Source of the DNA: Candidatus Blautia faecipullorum
Lineage (GTDB): Bacteria > Bacillota > Clostridia > Lachnospirales > Lachnospiraceae
Direction: 5' to 3'
DNA: 64,000 nt
Assembly: GCA_019115125.1 (NCBI GenBank)
Contig: DXEG01000036.1
Location: forward strand, 1 to 64,000
Of this stretch, positions 35,610 through 45,061 are shown piece by piece. The notes beneath the pieces are model-generated. The model saw only the letters and a program-made list of their open reading frames with translations, was not told the origin of the DNA and searched no databases. The stretch's first letter is position 1; every line of letters starts with the position of its first letter. Position numbers and translations under genes: made by a program.

Positions 35610-36779
35610 TCAATAGTATTCGTGATCGATCTGGATCACGGCGAAATACCTGCTGCCCGGAATCTGATGGATCCGGTTTTTCAGCTCGTTCACAATCTGA
35701 TTATCCGTATACCGGGCTCCGCTCGGAACGGATACATCGAAGATCAGATTGGTGCGGGTGGTGCCTTTGACCATACGGAAGTCATGCATACTGAAGGTGC
35801 TGTCAAAATCCTGGACAATGCCCTGGACAGTATCCTTCATTTCCAGCACCTCCGCGTCGTTGGTGACGATAGGGTCCATATGGATGGTGGCGGAGCAGTG
35901 GAGCTTTTCCTGAAGCTCATGCTCTATGTGGTCGATCTGCTCGTGGATGGCCTGGATATCCCCGTCGGCGTCAACCTCCGCGTGAAGTGAGATCATCAGC
36001 CGTCCCGGTCCGTAGTCATGTACAATGAGATCATGGATATCATAAATCAGAGGATGGGAAATTACAATGTCCCGGATCTCCCTGATAAATTCTTTTTTGG
36101 GGGGCTGCCCCAGAAGAAGGTCCATGGTTTCCTTTAAGGTGGATCCGCCCGTATAAAAAATGAAAATACCTACAAGAACGCCCAGCCAGCCGTCCAGAAG
36201 AAGCCCGGTGAGCTGACTGATCACCGTGGCGGCCAGCACCAGGGCGGTGGAGACGGTATCGCTTAAGCTGTCCATGGCGGTTGCCCGCATGGCCGCGCTT
36301 TCTATTTTTTTGCCGATGGAACGGTTATAGTAAAACATATAAAGCTTTACCAGAATGGACGCCGCCAGGATGCCAAGGATCACAGGACTGCTGTCGATCG
36401 CCTCCGGGCGGAGGATTTTTTCGGCGGAGGATTTTACCAGCTCAAAGCCCATGATCAGGATCGCTACGGACACCAGCATACCGGAGATATACTCCATCCG
36501 CCCGTGACCGAAGGGATGCTCCGGGTCGGGCTTCTGTCCGGAAATACGGAATCCGATCAAAGTTATAATAGAGGATCCGGCGTCGGAAAGATTGTTGAAG
36601 GCGTCGGCGGTAATGGCGATCGAATTGCTCAGCGAACCGGCGATCCATTTTCCGAGAAAAAGGAGCAGGTTCAGACCGATCCCCACGGCGCCGCAGAGGG
36701 TGCCGTATGCCTGCCGTACTCTGGGGGACGAATAATTCTGCCGGTTTTTGATGAATAGAACAGATAATAAATGAATCAT
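35610..36779 (-). CDS. Cation diffusion facilitator family metal exporter
   Basis: A 389-residue CDF protein with about six membrane helices and a long C-terminal cytoplasmic metal-sensing region. Putative metal-site residues are in ADAFNNLSDAGSS (helix II) and TAMDSLSDTVSTA (helix V), giving Asn/Asp-rich sites rather than the His-containing site of zinc-specific members. PEHPFGHGRMEY is a family hallmark. Manganese or iron export is therefore plausible but not certain. The C-terminal part is longer than usual, with a duplicated-looking alpha/beta region. It is monocistronic. Confidence 0.9.
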   Translation of the reverse strand: MIHLLSVLFIKNRQNYSSPRVRQAYGTLCGAVGIGLNLLLFLGKWIAGSLSNSIAITADAFNNLSDAGSSIITLIGFRISGQKPDPEHPFGHGRMEYISGMLVSVAILIMGFELVKSSAEKILRPEAIDSSPVILGILAASILVKLYMFYYNRSIGKKIESAAMRATAMDSLSDTVSTALVLAATVISQLTGLLLDGWLGVLVGIFIFYTGGSTLKETMDLLLGQPPKKEFIREIRDIVISHPLIYDIHDLIVHDYGPGRLMISLHAEVDADGDIQAIHEQIDHIEHELQEKLHCSATIHMDPIVTNDAEVLEMKDTVQGIVQDFDSTFSMHDFRMVKGTTRTNLIFDVSVPSGARYTDNQIVNELKNRIHQIPGSRYFAVIQIDHEYY

Positions 36780-36802
36780 ATTTGTCTCTCCCTGTGAAAT
36801 AA

Positions 36803-36862
36803 CAGTTCTAAGGTTGTCATAAATAAAGTAACCACTTATTTTTTATGATAACTTAAGAACTG
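36803..36862. promoter_or_regulatory. Long imperfect inverted repeat upstream of the CDF gene
   Basis: A 20-base arm (36803-36822, starting CAGTTCTAAGG) pairs with 36843-36862 (ending AAGAACTG) with three mismatches. It lies 24 bases upstream of the CDF start and between divergent genes. It could be a metal-regulator operator or a leader hairpin. It does not match the known manganese riboswitch core. Confidence 0.5.
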
Positions 36863-36991
36863 CTGCAAATTTCATTCCTTCGATATTATCATATTCTATT
36901 ATAAAATTCCAGAAATATTTACAATTTTAACAGAAGATGATATATTTCAAATATGAAAGCAAACAGGAGGCTCGTCAGGAGAAAATAATTT

Positions 36992-37759
36992 ATGAAGAAT
37001 CTTGAAAGTATAGCAATGCTGATCGACGCAGATAATACCCAGCTGTCCAGGCTGGAAGCTGTGATACAGGAAATTTCCGCCAAAGGGCGTATTGTCGTAA
37101 AAAGAGCTTACGGAAACTGGCGGAAGGAAACGCTGAAAAACTGGGAGGAGGAGCTGAAGCGCCTTGCGATCAAGGCGGAACAGCAGTTTGACTATGTGTC
37201 CGGGAAAAACGCCACGGACATGGCTCTCGTGATCGACACTCTGGATCTGCTGCACAGAGGACTGTACGACGCTTTTGTCATCGTCGCCAGCGACAGCGAT
37301 TATACGCCGCTGGCTATTAAGCTCCACGAATCCGGCGTGTATGTAATGGGAGTAGGTGAAAAAAATACTCCGGTGGCTTTCCGGAATGCCTGCGACGAAT
37401 TTGTATTTCTGGAAAACCTGAATAAAAGCACAGATAATCACAATGCGAAGCAAAACAGCAAAAACAGCGGAAAAAAGGAGCTGGAGGTTTCTGAGGCGGA
37501 ATCTCAGGGCGACGATATGCAGGAGATCCATAAGCTTCTCAGGATCGCCTGGGATAAATACCAGGAAAACGACGGATATGTAAACGTCAGCTCCGCGGGG
37601 CAGTATATCAAGCGGGCAAAACCTGACTTTGACGCAAGAACCTACGGCTTTTCCAAGCTGCCGGATCTGATCGAGGCATTTCCGAAAAAATACTCTGTAA
37701 AACGTTATAAAGGAAAGGGAACTGTCACGATCATTGCCTACAGATGTGAGAATTCCTGA
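36992..37759 (+). CDS. NYN-domain protein with C-terminal OST-HTH/LOTUS domain
   Basis: A 255-residue protein. Residues 1 to about 145 form a NYN (PIN-like) nuclease domain with the acidic residues expected for metal binding in LIDADNTQ, DMALVIDTLD and VASDSDYTPL. A Lys/Asn/Ser-rich linker (145-175) leads to a LOTUS/OST-HTH RNA-binding domain (about 178-250) with YVNVSSAGQYIKRAKPDFD. Such fusions are predicted RNases or RNA regulators. Substrate unknown. The gene stands alone. Confidence 0.88.
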   Translation: MKNLESIAMLIDADNTQLSRLEAVIQEISAKGRIVVKRAYGNWRKETLKNWEEELKRLAIKAEQQFDYVSGKNATDMALVIDTLDLLHRGLYDAFVIVASDSDYTPLAIKLHESGVYVMGVGEKNTPVAFRNACDEFVFLENLNKSTDNHNAKQNSKNSGKKELEVSEAESQGDDMQEIHKLLRIAWDKYQENDGYVNVSSAGQYIKRAKPDFDARTYGFSKLPDLIEAFPKKYSVKRYKGKGTVTIIAYRCENS

Positions 37760-37821
37760 AAAGAGGCTGCCGGACAGATGCCTGGTCCGGCATAGCGGAG
37801 GCTGATAGAAGTGCGGAAAAT

Positions 37822-37909
37822 GTAACAGTTCAACTCATACAGATGTCCGCGCGCAAAAACATGCAAGCATGTTTTATGCTTCCCGATCACTGTATGGCTG
37901 AACTGTTAC
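37822..37909. repeat. 88-bp palindromic intergenic element
   Basis: The ends are perfect complements over 11 bases (GTAACAGTTCA), followed inward by a second paired block, CATACAG/CTGTATG. The centre carries a third palindrome, AAACATGC/GCATGTTT. This three-tier symmetry resembles MITE-like or REP-like elements. It lies in the gap before the phosphorelay genes and could also form an RNA hairpin in their leader. Confidence 0.6.
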
Positions 37910-37985
37910 CAGAAAATACAGCAGAATATAAATTATGCTTTACAGTACAAAAAGTACAGAATATTTAAAATTGAGGAGGGACGGA

Positions 37986-39077
37986 ATGGACGGACAAACA
38001 ATAGAAGAGCAGAGCAGGGTTACGGCGGATACCATTCTGATCGTGGATGACAGTGAGATAAACAGGGTGATCCTGGCAGAAATCTTTAAGGATACTTATC
38101 AGATCGCGGAGGCAGAAAACGGAAAGGAATGTCTGGAAGTGCTTTTAAGCAGAAAAGATCATATCTGCGCTGTGCTTCTGGATGTGATGATGCCTGTGAT
38201 GGACGGTGTGGAGCTTCTGAGAATTCTGAAATCGGGTACGGATATCCTGGATACTATTCCCGTGTTTCTCATTACTGCCGAAGCGGGCGAGCAGGTGGTG
38301 AAGGAAGGGTACGGGCTGGGCGTGATGGACGTGATCGCCAAGCCGGTAGTTCCCTATGTGGTTAAACGGCGGGTGGATTCCGTGATCGAGCTGTTTCTGT
38401 CCAGGCGCAAGCTGAGCCGCGTGGCGGAGGTCCAGAAGCAGGAGCTGATCAATAAAGAGCTGGAGATTATGGATCTGAATAAGGGAATGATCGAAGCTCT
38501 GTCTACCGCGATCGAATTCCGGAGCGGAGAATCAGGAGAACACGTGCAGAGGATCAGCGGGATCACGGAATATCTTCTCGCGAATACGTTTCTGGGCGAA
38601 GGGCTCACCCGGGAAGATATCCGGCTGATCTCCATGGCCGCCATCATGCACGACGTAGGCAAGATCGCCATTTCCGATACCATTCTCAACAAACCGGGAA
38701 GGCTCACCCAGGAGGAGTTTGAGATTATGAAAACCCACACTCTTCAGGGAGCGGAGCTGCTGGAAAGAATCCCCCAGCTAAGAAGACATGAGGTTTTTCA
38801 TTACGCCTATGATATCGCCCGACACCATCATGAGCGATGGAACGGGAAGGGATATCCGGACGGTCTGAAGGGGGATGAGATTCCCGTGTGGGTACAGATC
38901 GTGTCAATTGCGGACGTCTATGACGCGCTGGTGAGCAAGCGGGTTTATAAGGACGCTTTCAGCTTTGACGAGGCCAGAAAAATGATAGAGGAAGGGCAGT
39001 GCGGAGTGTTTAATCCCAGGCTGCTGGAGGCATTTTTCGGAGCAGAAAAGGAACTGCGCAAACTTTACAACAGATAG
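37986..39077 (+). CDS. Response regulator with HD-GYP output domain
   Basis: A 363-residue protein. The receiver domain (about 15-135) has the acidic pair in IVDDSE and phospho-acceptor Asp in VLLDVMMPVMDG. The HD-GYP domain (about 170-360) has MHDVGKIAISD and HHERWNGKGYPDGL, so the GYP motif for cyclic di-GMP hydrolysis is intact. A coiled linker joins them. The ATG at 37986 follows GAGGAGGGA; the frame opens earlier at 37935. It heads a three-gene phosphorelay with HPt and hybrid kinase genes. Confidence 0.94.
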   Translation: MDGQTIEEQSRVTADTILIVDDSEINRVILAEIFKDTYQIAEAENGKECLEVLLSRKDHICAVLLDVMMPVMDGVELLRILKSGTDILDTIPVFLITAEAGEQVVKEGYGLGVMDVIAKPVVPYVVKRRVDSVIELFLSRRKLSRVAEVQKQELINKELEIMDLNKGMIEALSTAIEFRSGESGEHVQRISGITEYLLANTFLGEGLTREDIRLISMAAIMHDVGKIAISDTILNKPGRLTQEEFEIMKTHTLQGAELLERIPQLRRHEVFHYAYDIARHHHERWNGKGYPDGLKGDEIPVWVQIVSIADVYDALVSKRVYKDAFSFDEARKMIEEGQCGVFNPRLLEAFFGAEKELRKLYNR

Positions 39078-39087
39078 GAGAAAAAGG

Positions 39088-39447
39088 ATGAATGAGAAAT
39101 TAAAAGAAAAACTGGAAATGACAGGTGTGGACGTAAGGGCTGGTATTGAGAGATTTATGGGGAATGAAGGTCTTTATCTGAAATTCACGTTAAGGTTTCT
39201 TGACGATCTCAACGCGCAGAAGCTTACGGATGCTTTCGCGGAGGGAGATATGGACGCGGCTTTGACCGCGGCGCACACTCTCAAAGGAGTATGCGGCAAT
39301 CTGTCCTTTCAGACACTTTTTAATAACGCTTCGGAGATCACCAATCTGCTCCGTGAGGATAAAGCGGAGGAAGCGAAGGCGAAGCTTCCGGAGCTTCAGA
39401 AAAATTATCGTGAGCTGACAGAAATCCTCAGGGAGTACAGCCAATGA
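39088..39447 (+). CDS. Stand-alone HPt phosphotransfer protein
   Basis: A 119-residue four-helix HPt protein with the phosphorylatable His in AAHTLKGVCGNLSF near residue 69. It should shuttle phosphoryl groups between the receiver of the hybrid kinase and the HD-GYP response regulator. The start follows GGAGAAAAAGG. Its stop overlaps the kinase start by four bases. Confidence 0.93.
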   Translation: MNEKLKEKLEMTGVDVRAGIERFMGNEGLYLKFTLRFLDDLNAQKLTDAFAEGDMDAALTAAHTLKGVCGNLSFQTLFNNASEITNLLREDKAEEAKAKLPELQKNYRELTEILREYSQ

Positions 39448-41981
39448 AAAGGAAAAACAGGGAGGCAAAGAGCGGCCTGAAAAAAAGAGCGGTGATATTT
39501 CTCGTTGTTTTGGCCATGGCGGGATGCAGCCTGCTGGTCGTGAGGGGAATTCTTCTGTCCAATGCGCAGAGTATGGGAAATGAGATCGCTCACAGCTATT
39601 CGGTGGAAAATACAAGAAGTCTCGTGGCCTATGAGACAATGCTGCGCTTATGCACAGGATATATTGACCATCAGCTTGAGGAGAGCGATGATCCGGAAAA
39701 ATGGATTCAGTCTTTTATGAAAGATATTACCGGAATTCTCGGAGAAAATACGGTGGATCCCTATGCGGTCATTGCCGGGAAGATCATTGCCGCCAATCCC
39801 TGGGAAGGGGATGCCAGCTACGATGTGGAGGGATCGGAGTGGTACTCCGCGGCTATAGCGGCAAAGGGAGACGTCATTTTTACAGACGGTTATGAGGATG
39901 CTATCTCCGGGCGGATGGTGCTCACCATCGCTCAGGCGGGGGCGGTTCCCGGAAACGTAGTGGCCTTTGATATTTTTCCGGAACAGTTCCGCATGGAAAA
40001 CCAGGACAGCAGGCTCCCGGACGGCAGCGCCTATTATCTCTGTGATTCCTCCGGCGATCTTATCTATGCCAACGCCCCCTTTGATATCACAGGCGACACA
40101 ATGCAGCAGTATATGGATCAGATCGTTTCAAAAATTCAGGACGGAAGCTTTGACAGTACAAGCGCTTATATTTATGCTCCGGGAGGAGATAAAAGAGCCG
40201 CTTATTATGATATAGCCGACAATGGATGGATCTCTATCGCTACGATTCCCTACAGCTCTCTTCTGGGCGGCGTGCGCACGATTTCTATATGGTACGGGGC
40301 TATTCTTCTGGTGTACCTTGTTGTATTTCTCGTGATGACCATAAGGGAGGAGAAAATAAACAGAACTTACCGCAGAACCAACGAGACGGTCCGGGTTCTG
40401 GGCAATTCCTACTACGCCATCTACCGTATGGATTTTTCCGGTGGCACCTATGAGATGATCAAGGGATCGGATTATGTGAGAAACAAAATACCGCCTGAGG
40501 GAAGGTATGAGCTTCTGATGAATACCATGGGAGAACTGATGAAACCGGAGGTTTTTGAGGATTTCAGGACAAGCTTTTCCCTGGAGAATATCAGGAGCCT
40601 TGTGTCCAGAAGAGTCCGTGATTACGGCGGGGATTTTCAGAGGATGTTCGACGGTGAATACCGCTGGGTAAACGTCCGCCTTCTTTTTGACGAGTCTCTG
40701 AACCCGGAGGAGGCTGTGCTCTGCTTCCGTGAGGTGGATGAGGAGAAAAAAGAGCAGCTTGGACAGATGCAGCTTTTGAAGGAGTCGCTGAAAACCGCCC
40801 GGGAAAGCGAGGAGTCCAAGATTTCATTTTTTTCTAACATGTCTCATGATATGAGGACGCCGCTGAACGCTATCATCGGTCTTTCCGAGCTGGCGGATAA
40901 GCACCTCGGCGATCCTGAAAAAATCAGAGAATACATGGATAAGATCAATCTGTCCAGCCGTCAGCTCCTGGGGCTGATCAACGACATCCTGGAAATATCC
41001 AAGCAGGAAAAGGGCAAGATCACCCTGGACAGCAGCCATTTTGATCTGGAAAAATGTATCACGGACTGCACGGCGATGGTGCGCGATCAGATAGCAAAAG
41101 AAGAAAAAAGCTTTGATCTCCGCTTTGATATAAAGACAAAGGAGGTTTACGGGGATTCCTTCCGGGTCACTCAGATATTCAGCAATCTTTTGTCCAACGC
41201 GGTGAAATTCACCTCAAAAGGAGACCGGATTTCTCTTGACGTAAGTGAAATAGAAAGCCAGGAGTTTGTGAAGTATAAGTTTGCCCTCAGCGATACCGGA
41301 GTAGGAATGTCCAGGGATTTTCTGGATAAGATTTTCATTCCATATGAAAGGGAGGTAAGGTTCGGGGCAAAAAATGTATCCGGAACCGGCCTGGGAATGC
41401 CTATTGTAAAAAATATTCTTTCACAGATGAACGGAGAGATCTATGTGGAAAGCGAGCTTGGAAAAGGAAGCGTATTTACGGTGATTCTTCCTTTCCGAAG
41501 GGTGCCGGAAGAAGAAAAAAATGAGGGGATTCCGGAGGAGAGTTTTGTGGAAGCTGCGCAGGCAGGCCGGGAACAGCAGTCGGACGAGGAGTTTTTGTCA
41601 GGCAGGAAGATCCTTCTGGCGGAGGACAACGAGATCAATATGGAGATTGCCTGTGAGCTGCTGTCCATGTACGGCGCTCAGGTGCTGAAGGCGTGGAACG
41701 GCCGCGAGGCTGTGGAGATTTTTGGCGGCTCGGAGGAATATGAGATCGACGTGATCCTGATGGATATGCAGATGCCGGAGATGGACGGCTGCGAAGCGGC
41801 CAGGGCCATCCGCAAAATGAAGAGAAGAGACGCGGAGAGTGTTCCTATTCTCGCGGTGACAGCCAACGCCTTTGCGGAGGATCTTTCCGCCACAGCGGCG
41901 GCGGGCATGAACGCTCATATTTCTAAGCCCATTGATTTCGGCCTTCTGTGCCGGACTCTGAAGGATGTGATGAAGCTGTAA
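39444..41981 (+). CDS. Hybrid sensor histidine kinase with extracytoplasmic Cache-like sensor
   Basis: An 845-residue protein. A membrane helix (about 14-36) is followed by an external sensor of about 240 residues, with AANPWEGDASYDVEGSEWY typical of Cache domains, and a second helix (about 283-303). A PAS-like segment, HisKA with NMSHDMRTPLNAIIGL, HATPase_c with SNLLSNAVKFT and DTGVGMS, and a C-terminal receiver with LAEDNEINME and LMDMQMPEMDG complete it. The sensed ligand is unknown. Genes for HPt and REC-HD-GYP lie directly upstream, so signalling to cyclic di-GMP is likely. Confidence 0.94.
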   Translation: MKRKNREAKSGLKKRAVIFLVVLAMAGCSLLVVRGILLSNAQSMGNEIAHSYSVENTRSLVAYETMLRLCTGYIDHQLEESDDPEKWIQSFMKDITGILGENTVDPYAVIAGKIIAANPWEGDASYDVEGSEWYSAAIAAKGDVIFTDGYEDAISGRMVLTIAQAGAVPGNVVAFDIFPEQFRMENQDSRLPDGSAYYLCDSSGDLIYANAPFDITGDTMQQYMDQIVSKIQDGSFDSTSAYIYAPGGDKRAAYYDIADNGWISIATIPYSSLLGGVRTISIWYGAILLVYLVVFLVMTIREEKINRTYRRTNETVRVLGNSYYAIYRMDFSGGTYEMIKGSDYVRNKIPPEGRYELLMNTMGELMKPEVFEDFRTSFSLENIRSLVSRRVRDYGGDFQRMFDGEYRWVNVRLLFDESLNPEEAVLCFREVDEEKKEQLGQMQLLKESLKTARESEESKISFFSNMSHDMRTPLNAIIGLSELADKHLGDPEKIREYMDKINLSSRQLLGLINDILEISKQEKGKITLDSSHFDLEKCITDCTAMVRDQIAKEEKSFDLRFDIKTKEVYGDSFRVTQIFSNLLSNAVKFTSKGDRISLDVSEIESQEFVKYKFALSDTGVGMSRDFLDKIFIPYEREVRFGAKNVSGTGLGMPIVKNILSQMNGEIYVESELGKGSVFTVILPFRRVPEEEKNEGIPEESFVEAAQAGREQQSDEEFLSGRKILLAEDNEINMEIACELLSMYGAQVLKAWNGREAVEIFGGSEEYEIDVILMDMQMPEMDGCEAARAIRKMKRRDAESVPILAVTANAFAEDLSATAAAGMNAHISKPIDFGLLCRTLKDVMKL

Positions 41982-42163
41982 AAGCTTTCTTGGCAGAGAA
42001 GACAGAAATTTTCAGATTTTTACATTTCCCGGAAAATTTGATTTAGATTTAACAGAACAGCGAATGTGTTTTTAATAATGAACTGATAATCTAATTGCGT
42101 CAGGGAAACAGACCCTGGATCAGAACCTGAAATAATGGGAAAGAAAAAGGAGAACAACGTGTT

Positions 42164-43726
42164 ATGAACGCAAAAAAAATCAGCGCATTATTATTGGCTG
42201 CAGCTTTGACAGTACCCTGCGCGGCGCCTGCTCAGGCAGTATCCGCTGCGGAAACACAGGAAACCGCGGAAACTGAAGCTGCTGCAAAAGCACCGAAGTA
42301 TATTTTTCTGTTTATCGGCGATGGAATGAGTTATCCTCAGATCCAGACCACCAATTATTATCTCAATGCTGTGGAGGACGACGGGGATGAGATCCTCACA
42401 AGTGAAAACAAGCTGAACATGATGCAGTTTCCGGTGGCCGGATCCGCCCAGACCTACGACAGTACTTCCTTCTGTCCGGATTCCGCTTCCACCGCTACTT
42501 CTATTTCGACAGGACATAAGACCTACAGCGGAACCATCAACATGGACGAAAACATGGAGGTTTCCTACGAGACCATCGCGGAGAAACTGAAAGCGCAGCT
42601 TGGCTACAAGGTGGGCATCCTCTCAACAGTAAACCTGAACCATGCCACTCCGGCGGCTTTTTACGCGCATCAGGCGTCCAGAAGCAATTACTATGAAATC
42701 GGCGAAGAGCTGATTGCCAGCGAATTTGACTATTTTGCGGGCGGCGGTCTTTTAAGCCCCACAGGAGAGAATGAGGATCAGACGGATCTTTACCAGCTTG
42801 CTCAGGAGGCCGGATACACGGTTGTAAAGACTAAGGCCGAGGCGGAGGCCCTTACCGCTGAGAGCGGAAAAGCTATTGTAATTGACGAAACTCTTGCGGA
42901 CGACGACGCAATGAGCTATGACATGGATCTGGAAGAAGGAGAGTGGGCTCTGGCCGATTATGTGGAAAAAGGAATCGAAGTGCTGAACAACGATACCGGT
43001 TTCTTTATGATGGTAGAGGGCGGAAAGATCGACTGGGCATGTCACGCGAATGACGCGGGAGCTACGATCACAGATACGGTTGCTCTGGACGAGGCGGTAG
43101 GAAAAGCTGTGGAATTCTACAACGAGCATCCTGACGAGACCCTGATCCTGGTAACAGGCGACCATGAAACCGGCGGTCTCACCATCGGTTTTGCGGGAAC
43201 AGATTATGACACCTTCCTTACAAACCTTACCAATCAGAAGATCTCCTACGCGAAATTTGATTCTGATTATGTGACGGGATACAAAGAGAATAAGACAGAT
43301 TTTGACACAGTGATGAAGGATGTGACAGAGCTGTTCGGTCTTCAGGCTCCCCAGGGAGAAGCCGAAACCACGAACCAGGCGGACAGCAAGGATCAGCATC
43401 CGGAAGGAGAGACCGGCGGCACTCTTGTAATGACGGATTATGAATACGCGAAGCTGCAGGCAGCCTATGAAGAAACCATGAGCCGTACAGGAGACGAGGA
43501 AGAATTTTCTCAGGAAGAATATCTGTTATACGGAAGCTACGAGCCGCTGACAGTAACCATCACCCATATCCTGAACAACAAATCCGGTATTAACTTCTCC
43601 TCATACGCGCATACAGGACTTCCTGTAGAAGTGTTCGCCATGGGCGCCGGACAGGAGGAATTCGGCGGATACTACGACAACACGGATATTTACAATAAAA
43701 TGGCGGCACTGACAGGAGTACAGTAA
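42164..43726 (+). CDS. Exported alkaline phosphatase (PhoA family)
   Basis: A 520-residue secreted enzyme. The signal peptide ends near AQAVSAAE and no lipobox is seen. The metal-site start is FLFIGDGMSYPQ, and the nucleophile Ser sits in CPDSASTATSISTGHKT. Metal ligands are in EGGKIDWACHAND and VTGDHETGGL. A Gln/Glu-rich insert lies near residues 400-430. It releases phosphate from organic esters outside the cell. The start follows AAAGGAGAACAAC. A YibE/F gene follows four bases after the stop. No Pho box is certain. Confidence 0.92.
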   Translation: MNAKKISALLLAAALTVPCAAPAQAVSAAETQETAETEAAAKAPKYIFLFIGDGMSYPQIQTTNYYLNAVEDDGDEILTSENKLNMMQFPVAGSAQTYDSTSFCPDSASTATSISTGHKTYSGTINMDENMEVSYETIAEKLKAQLGYKVGILSTVNLNHATPAAFYAHQASRSNYYEIGEELIASEFDYFAGGGLLSPTGENEDQTDLYQLAQEAGYTVVKTKAEAEALTAESGKAIVIDETLADDDAMSYDMDLEEGEWALADYVEKGIEVLNNDTGFFMMVEGGKIDWACHANDAGATITDTVALDEAVGKAVEFYNEHPDETLILVTGDHETGGLTIGFAGTDYDTFLTNLTNQKISYAKFDSDYVTGYKENKTDFDTVMKDVTELFGLQAPQGEAETTNQADSKDQHPEGETGGTLVMTDYEYAKLQAAYEETMSRTGDEEEFSQEEYLLYGSYEPLTVTITHILNNKSGINFSSYAHTGLPVEVFAMGAGQEEFGGYYDNTDIYNKMAALTGVQ

Positions 43727-43730
43727 AAAA

Positions 43731-44906
43731 ATGAAGGACAGACTGAAAAAACATTCTGTTTCCATCATAGCGGTCTTGCTGATTGTCATCCTCATAGCTC
43801 TTCCCACGGGCTATGAGGATGCTCTTATTTATCAGGGAACAGATAAAGTAAAGGCAAAAGTGATATCCACAGATGAAAGCGCCGTGAGAAGCTCGGGACT
43901 GATCCAGTCCGGGGAACAGTACTGCCAAGTGGAGCTTCTGGGCGGAAAATTCAAAGGAGAAACCACACGGGCGGTTAATATGCTCAGCGGCTCTCTGGAG
44001 TCCGATAAAATTTTTGAGGCGGGGGATATAGCCCATGTGGTGGTAAGCTACGGGGACGGCGGGATCACCTCTGTTACCATGAACGATCACTACCGGCTGG
44101 ATAAAGAAATGATCCTGGCGGGAATGTTCGTTCTGTTTCTGATCCTTTTCGCGGGAGGCACAGGACTGCGTTCCGTTTATTCCTTTGTAATAACCGTCCT
44201 TGCCATATGGAAGATTCTGGTTCCGGCATATCTTGGAGGAATCAATCCCATATGGTGCGGAATTCTGATCACGGCTTTTCTGACCTTGCTGATCATATTT
44301 CTTGTATACGGATTCGATATGAAGACAATATCCGCCTGCAGCGGCGCTCTTCTGGGAGTTCTTGTGACCTGTATCCTGGGCTGTGTTTTTACGGACGCCT
44401 TCAAAATCCACGGAGCTGTGATGTCCTACTCGGAAAGTCTTTTATACGCAGGGTATCAGAATCTGAATCTCACACAGATCTTTATGAGCGGCATTTTTAT
44501 CGGCGCCTCGGGGGCAATGATGGATCTTTCTGTGGATATTACCTCCGCGGTCAACGAGGTGGTGCATAAAAAGCCTGATATCGGCTGGAAAGAGGCCATG
44601 CGCTCCGGAATGAACGTAGGGCGCGCGGCCATGGGAACCATGACCACCACGCTCCTTCTGGCCTATTCCGGGGGATATATTGCCCTTCTGATGACGTTCA
44701 TGGCTCAGGGAACGCCCATAGAAAACATACTGAATTATAAATATGTGTCCGCCGAGATCCTGGATACTATTGTGGGAAGCTTCGGTCTGGTGACCGTGGC
44801 GCCCTTTACCGCTCTCACAAGCGGGCTTCTCCTTACAGGGAAGAAATATAAGGCTTCCGTTATGAAGGAAAAGGATGCCGGAAGCGGGGACACAGGACGC
44901 GGATAA
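43731..44906 (+). CDS. YibE/F family membrane protein
   Basis: A 391-residue protein. One N-terminal helix is followed by an external beta-rich region (about 30-120) and then seven or so membrane helices with SGIFIGASGAMMDLSVDI, the characteristic YibE/F motif. The family has no established activity. The four-base gap to the alkaline phosphatase gene suggests co-transcription and a linked role, possibly in phosphate handling; this is inference. Confidence 0.85.
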   Translation: MKDRLKKHSVSIIAVLLIVILIALPTGYEDALIYQGTDKVKAKVISTDESAVRSSGLIQSGEQYCQVELLGGKFKGETTRAVNMLSGSLESDKIFEAGDIAHVVVSYGDGGITSVTMNDHYRLDKEMILAGMFVLFLILFAGGTGLRSVYSFVITVLAIWKILVPAYLGGINPIWCGILITAFLTLLIIFLVYGFDMKTISACSGALLGVLVTCILGCVFTDAFKIHGAVMSYSESLLYAGYQNLNLTQIFMSGIFIGASGAMMDLSVDITSAVNEVVHKKPDIGWKEAMRSGMNVGRAAMGTMTTTLLLAYSGGYIALLMTFMAQGTPIENILNYKYVSAEILDTIVGSFGLVTVAPFTALTSGLLLTGKKYKASVMKEKDAGSGDTGRG

Positions 44907-45061
44907 AAAATGAAAATTTTTCTCTTTCGCTGTCACGGTGAAGATGATAAAATGAGGCTGCGGAAACCAATACAGAAGGACAGCGGAAGCAGATCTGATC
45001 ACAGCAGAGCCAGGTGAGCAGACTGAGGAAGGGTATTCAGAAATAAAAAGGAGGGATACAT

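Noticed and set aside
36780-36991. Manganese (yybP-ykoY) riboswitch before the CDF gene
   Set aside because: The conserved internal-loop sequences are not seen; only a simple long inverted repeat is present.
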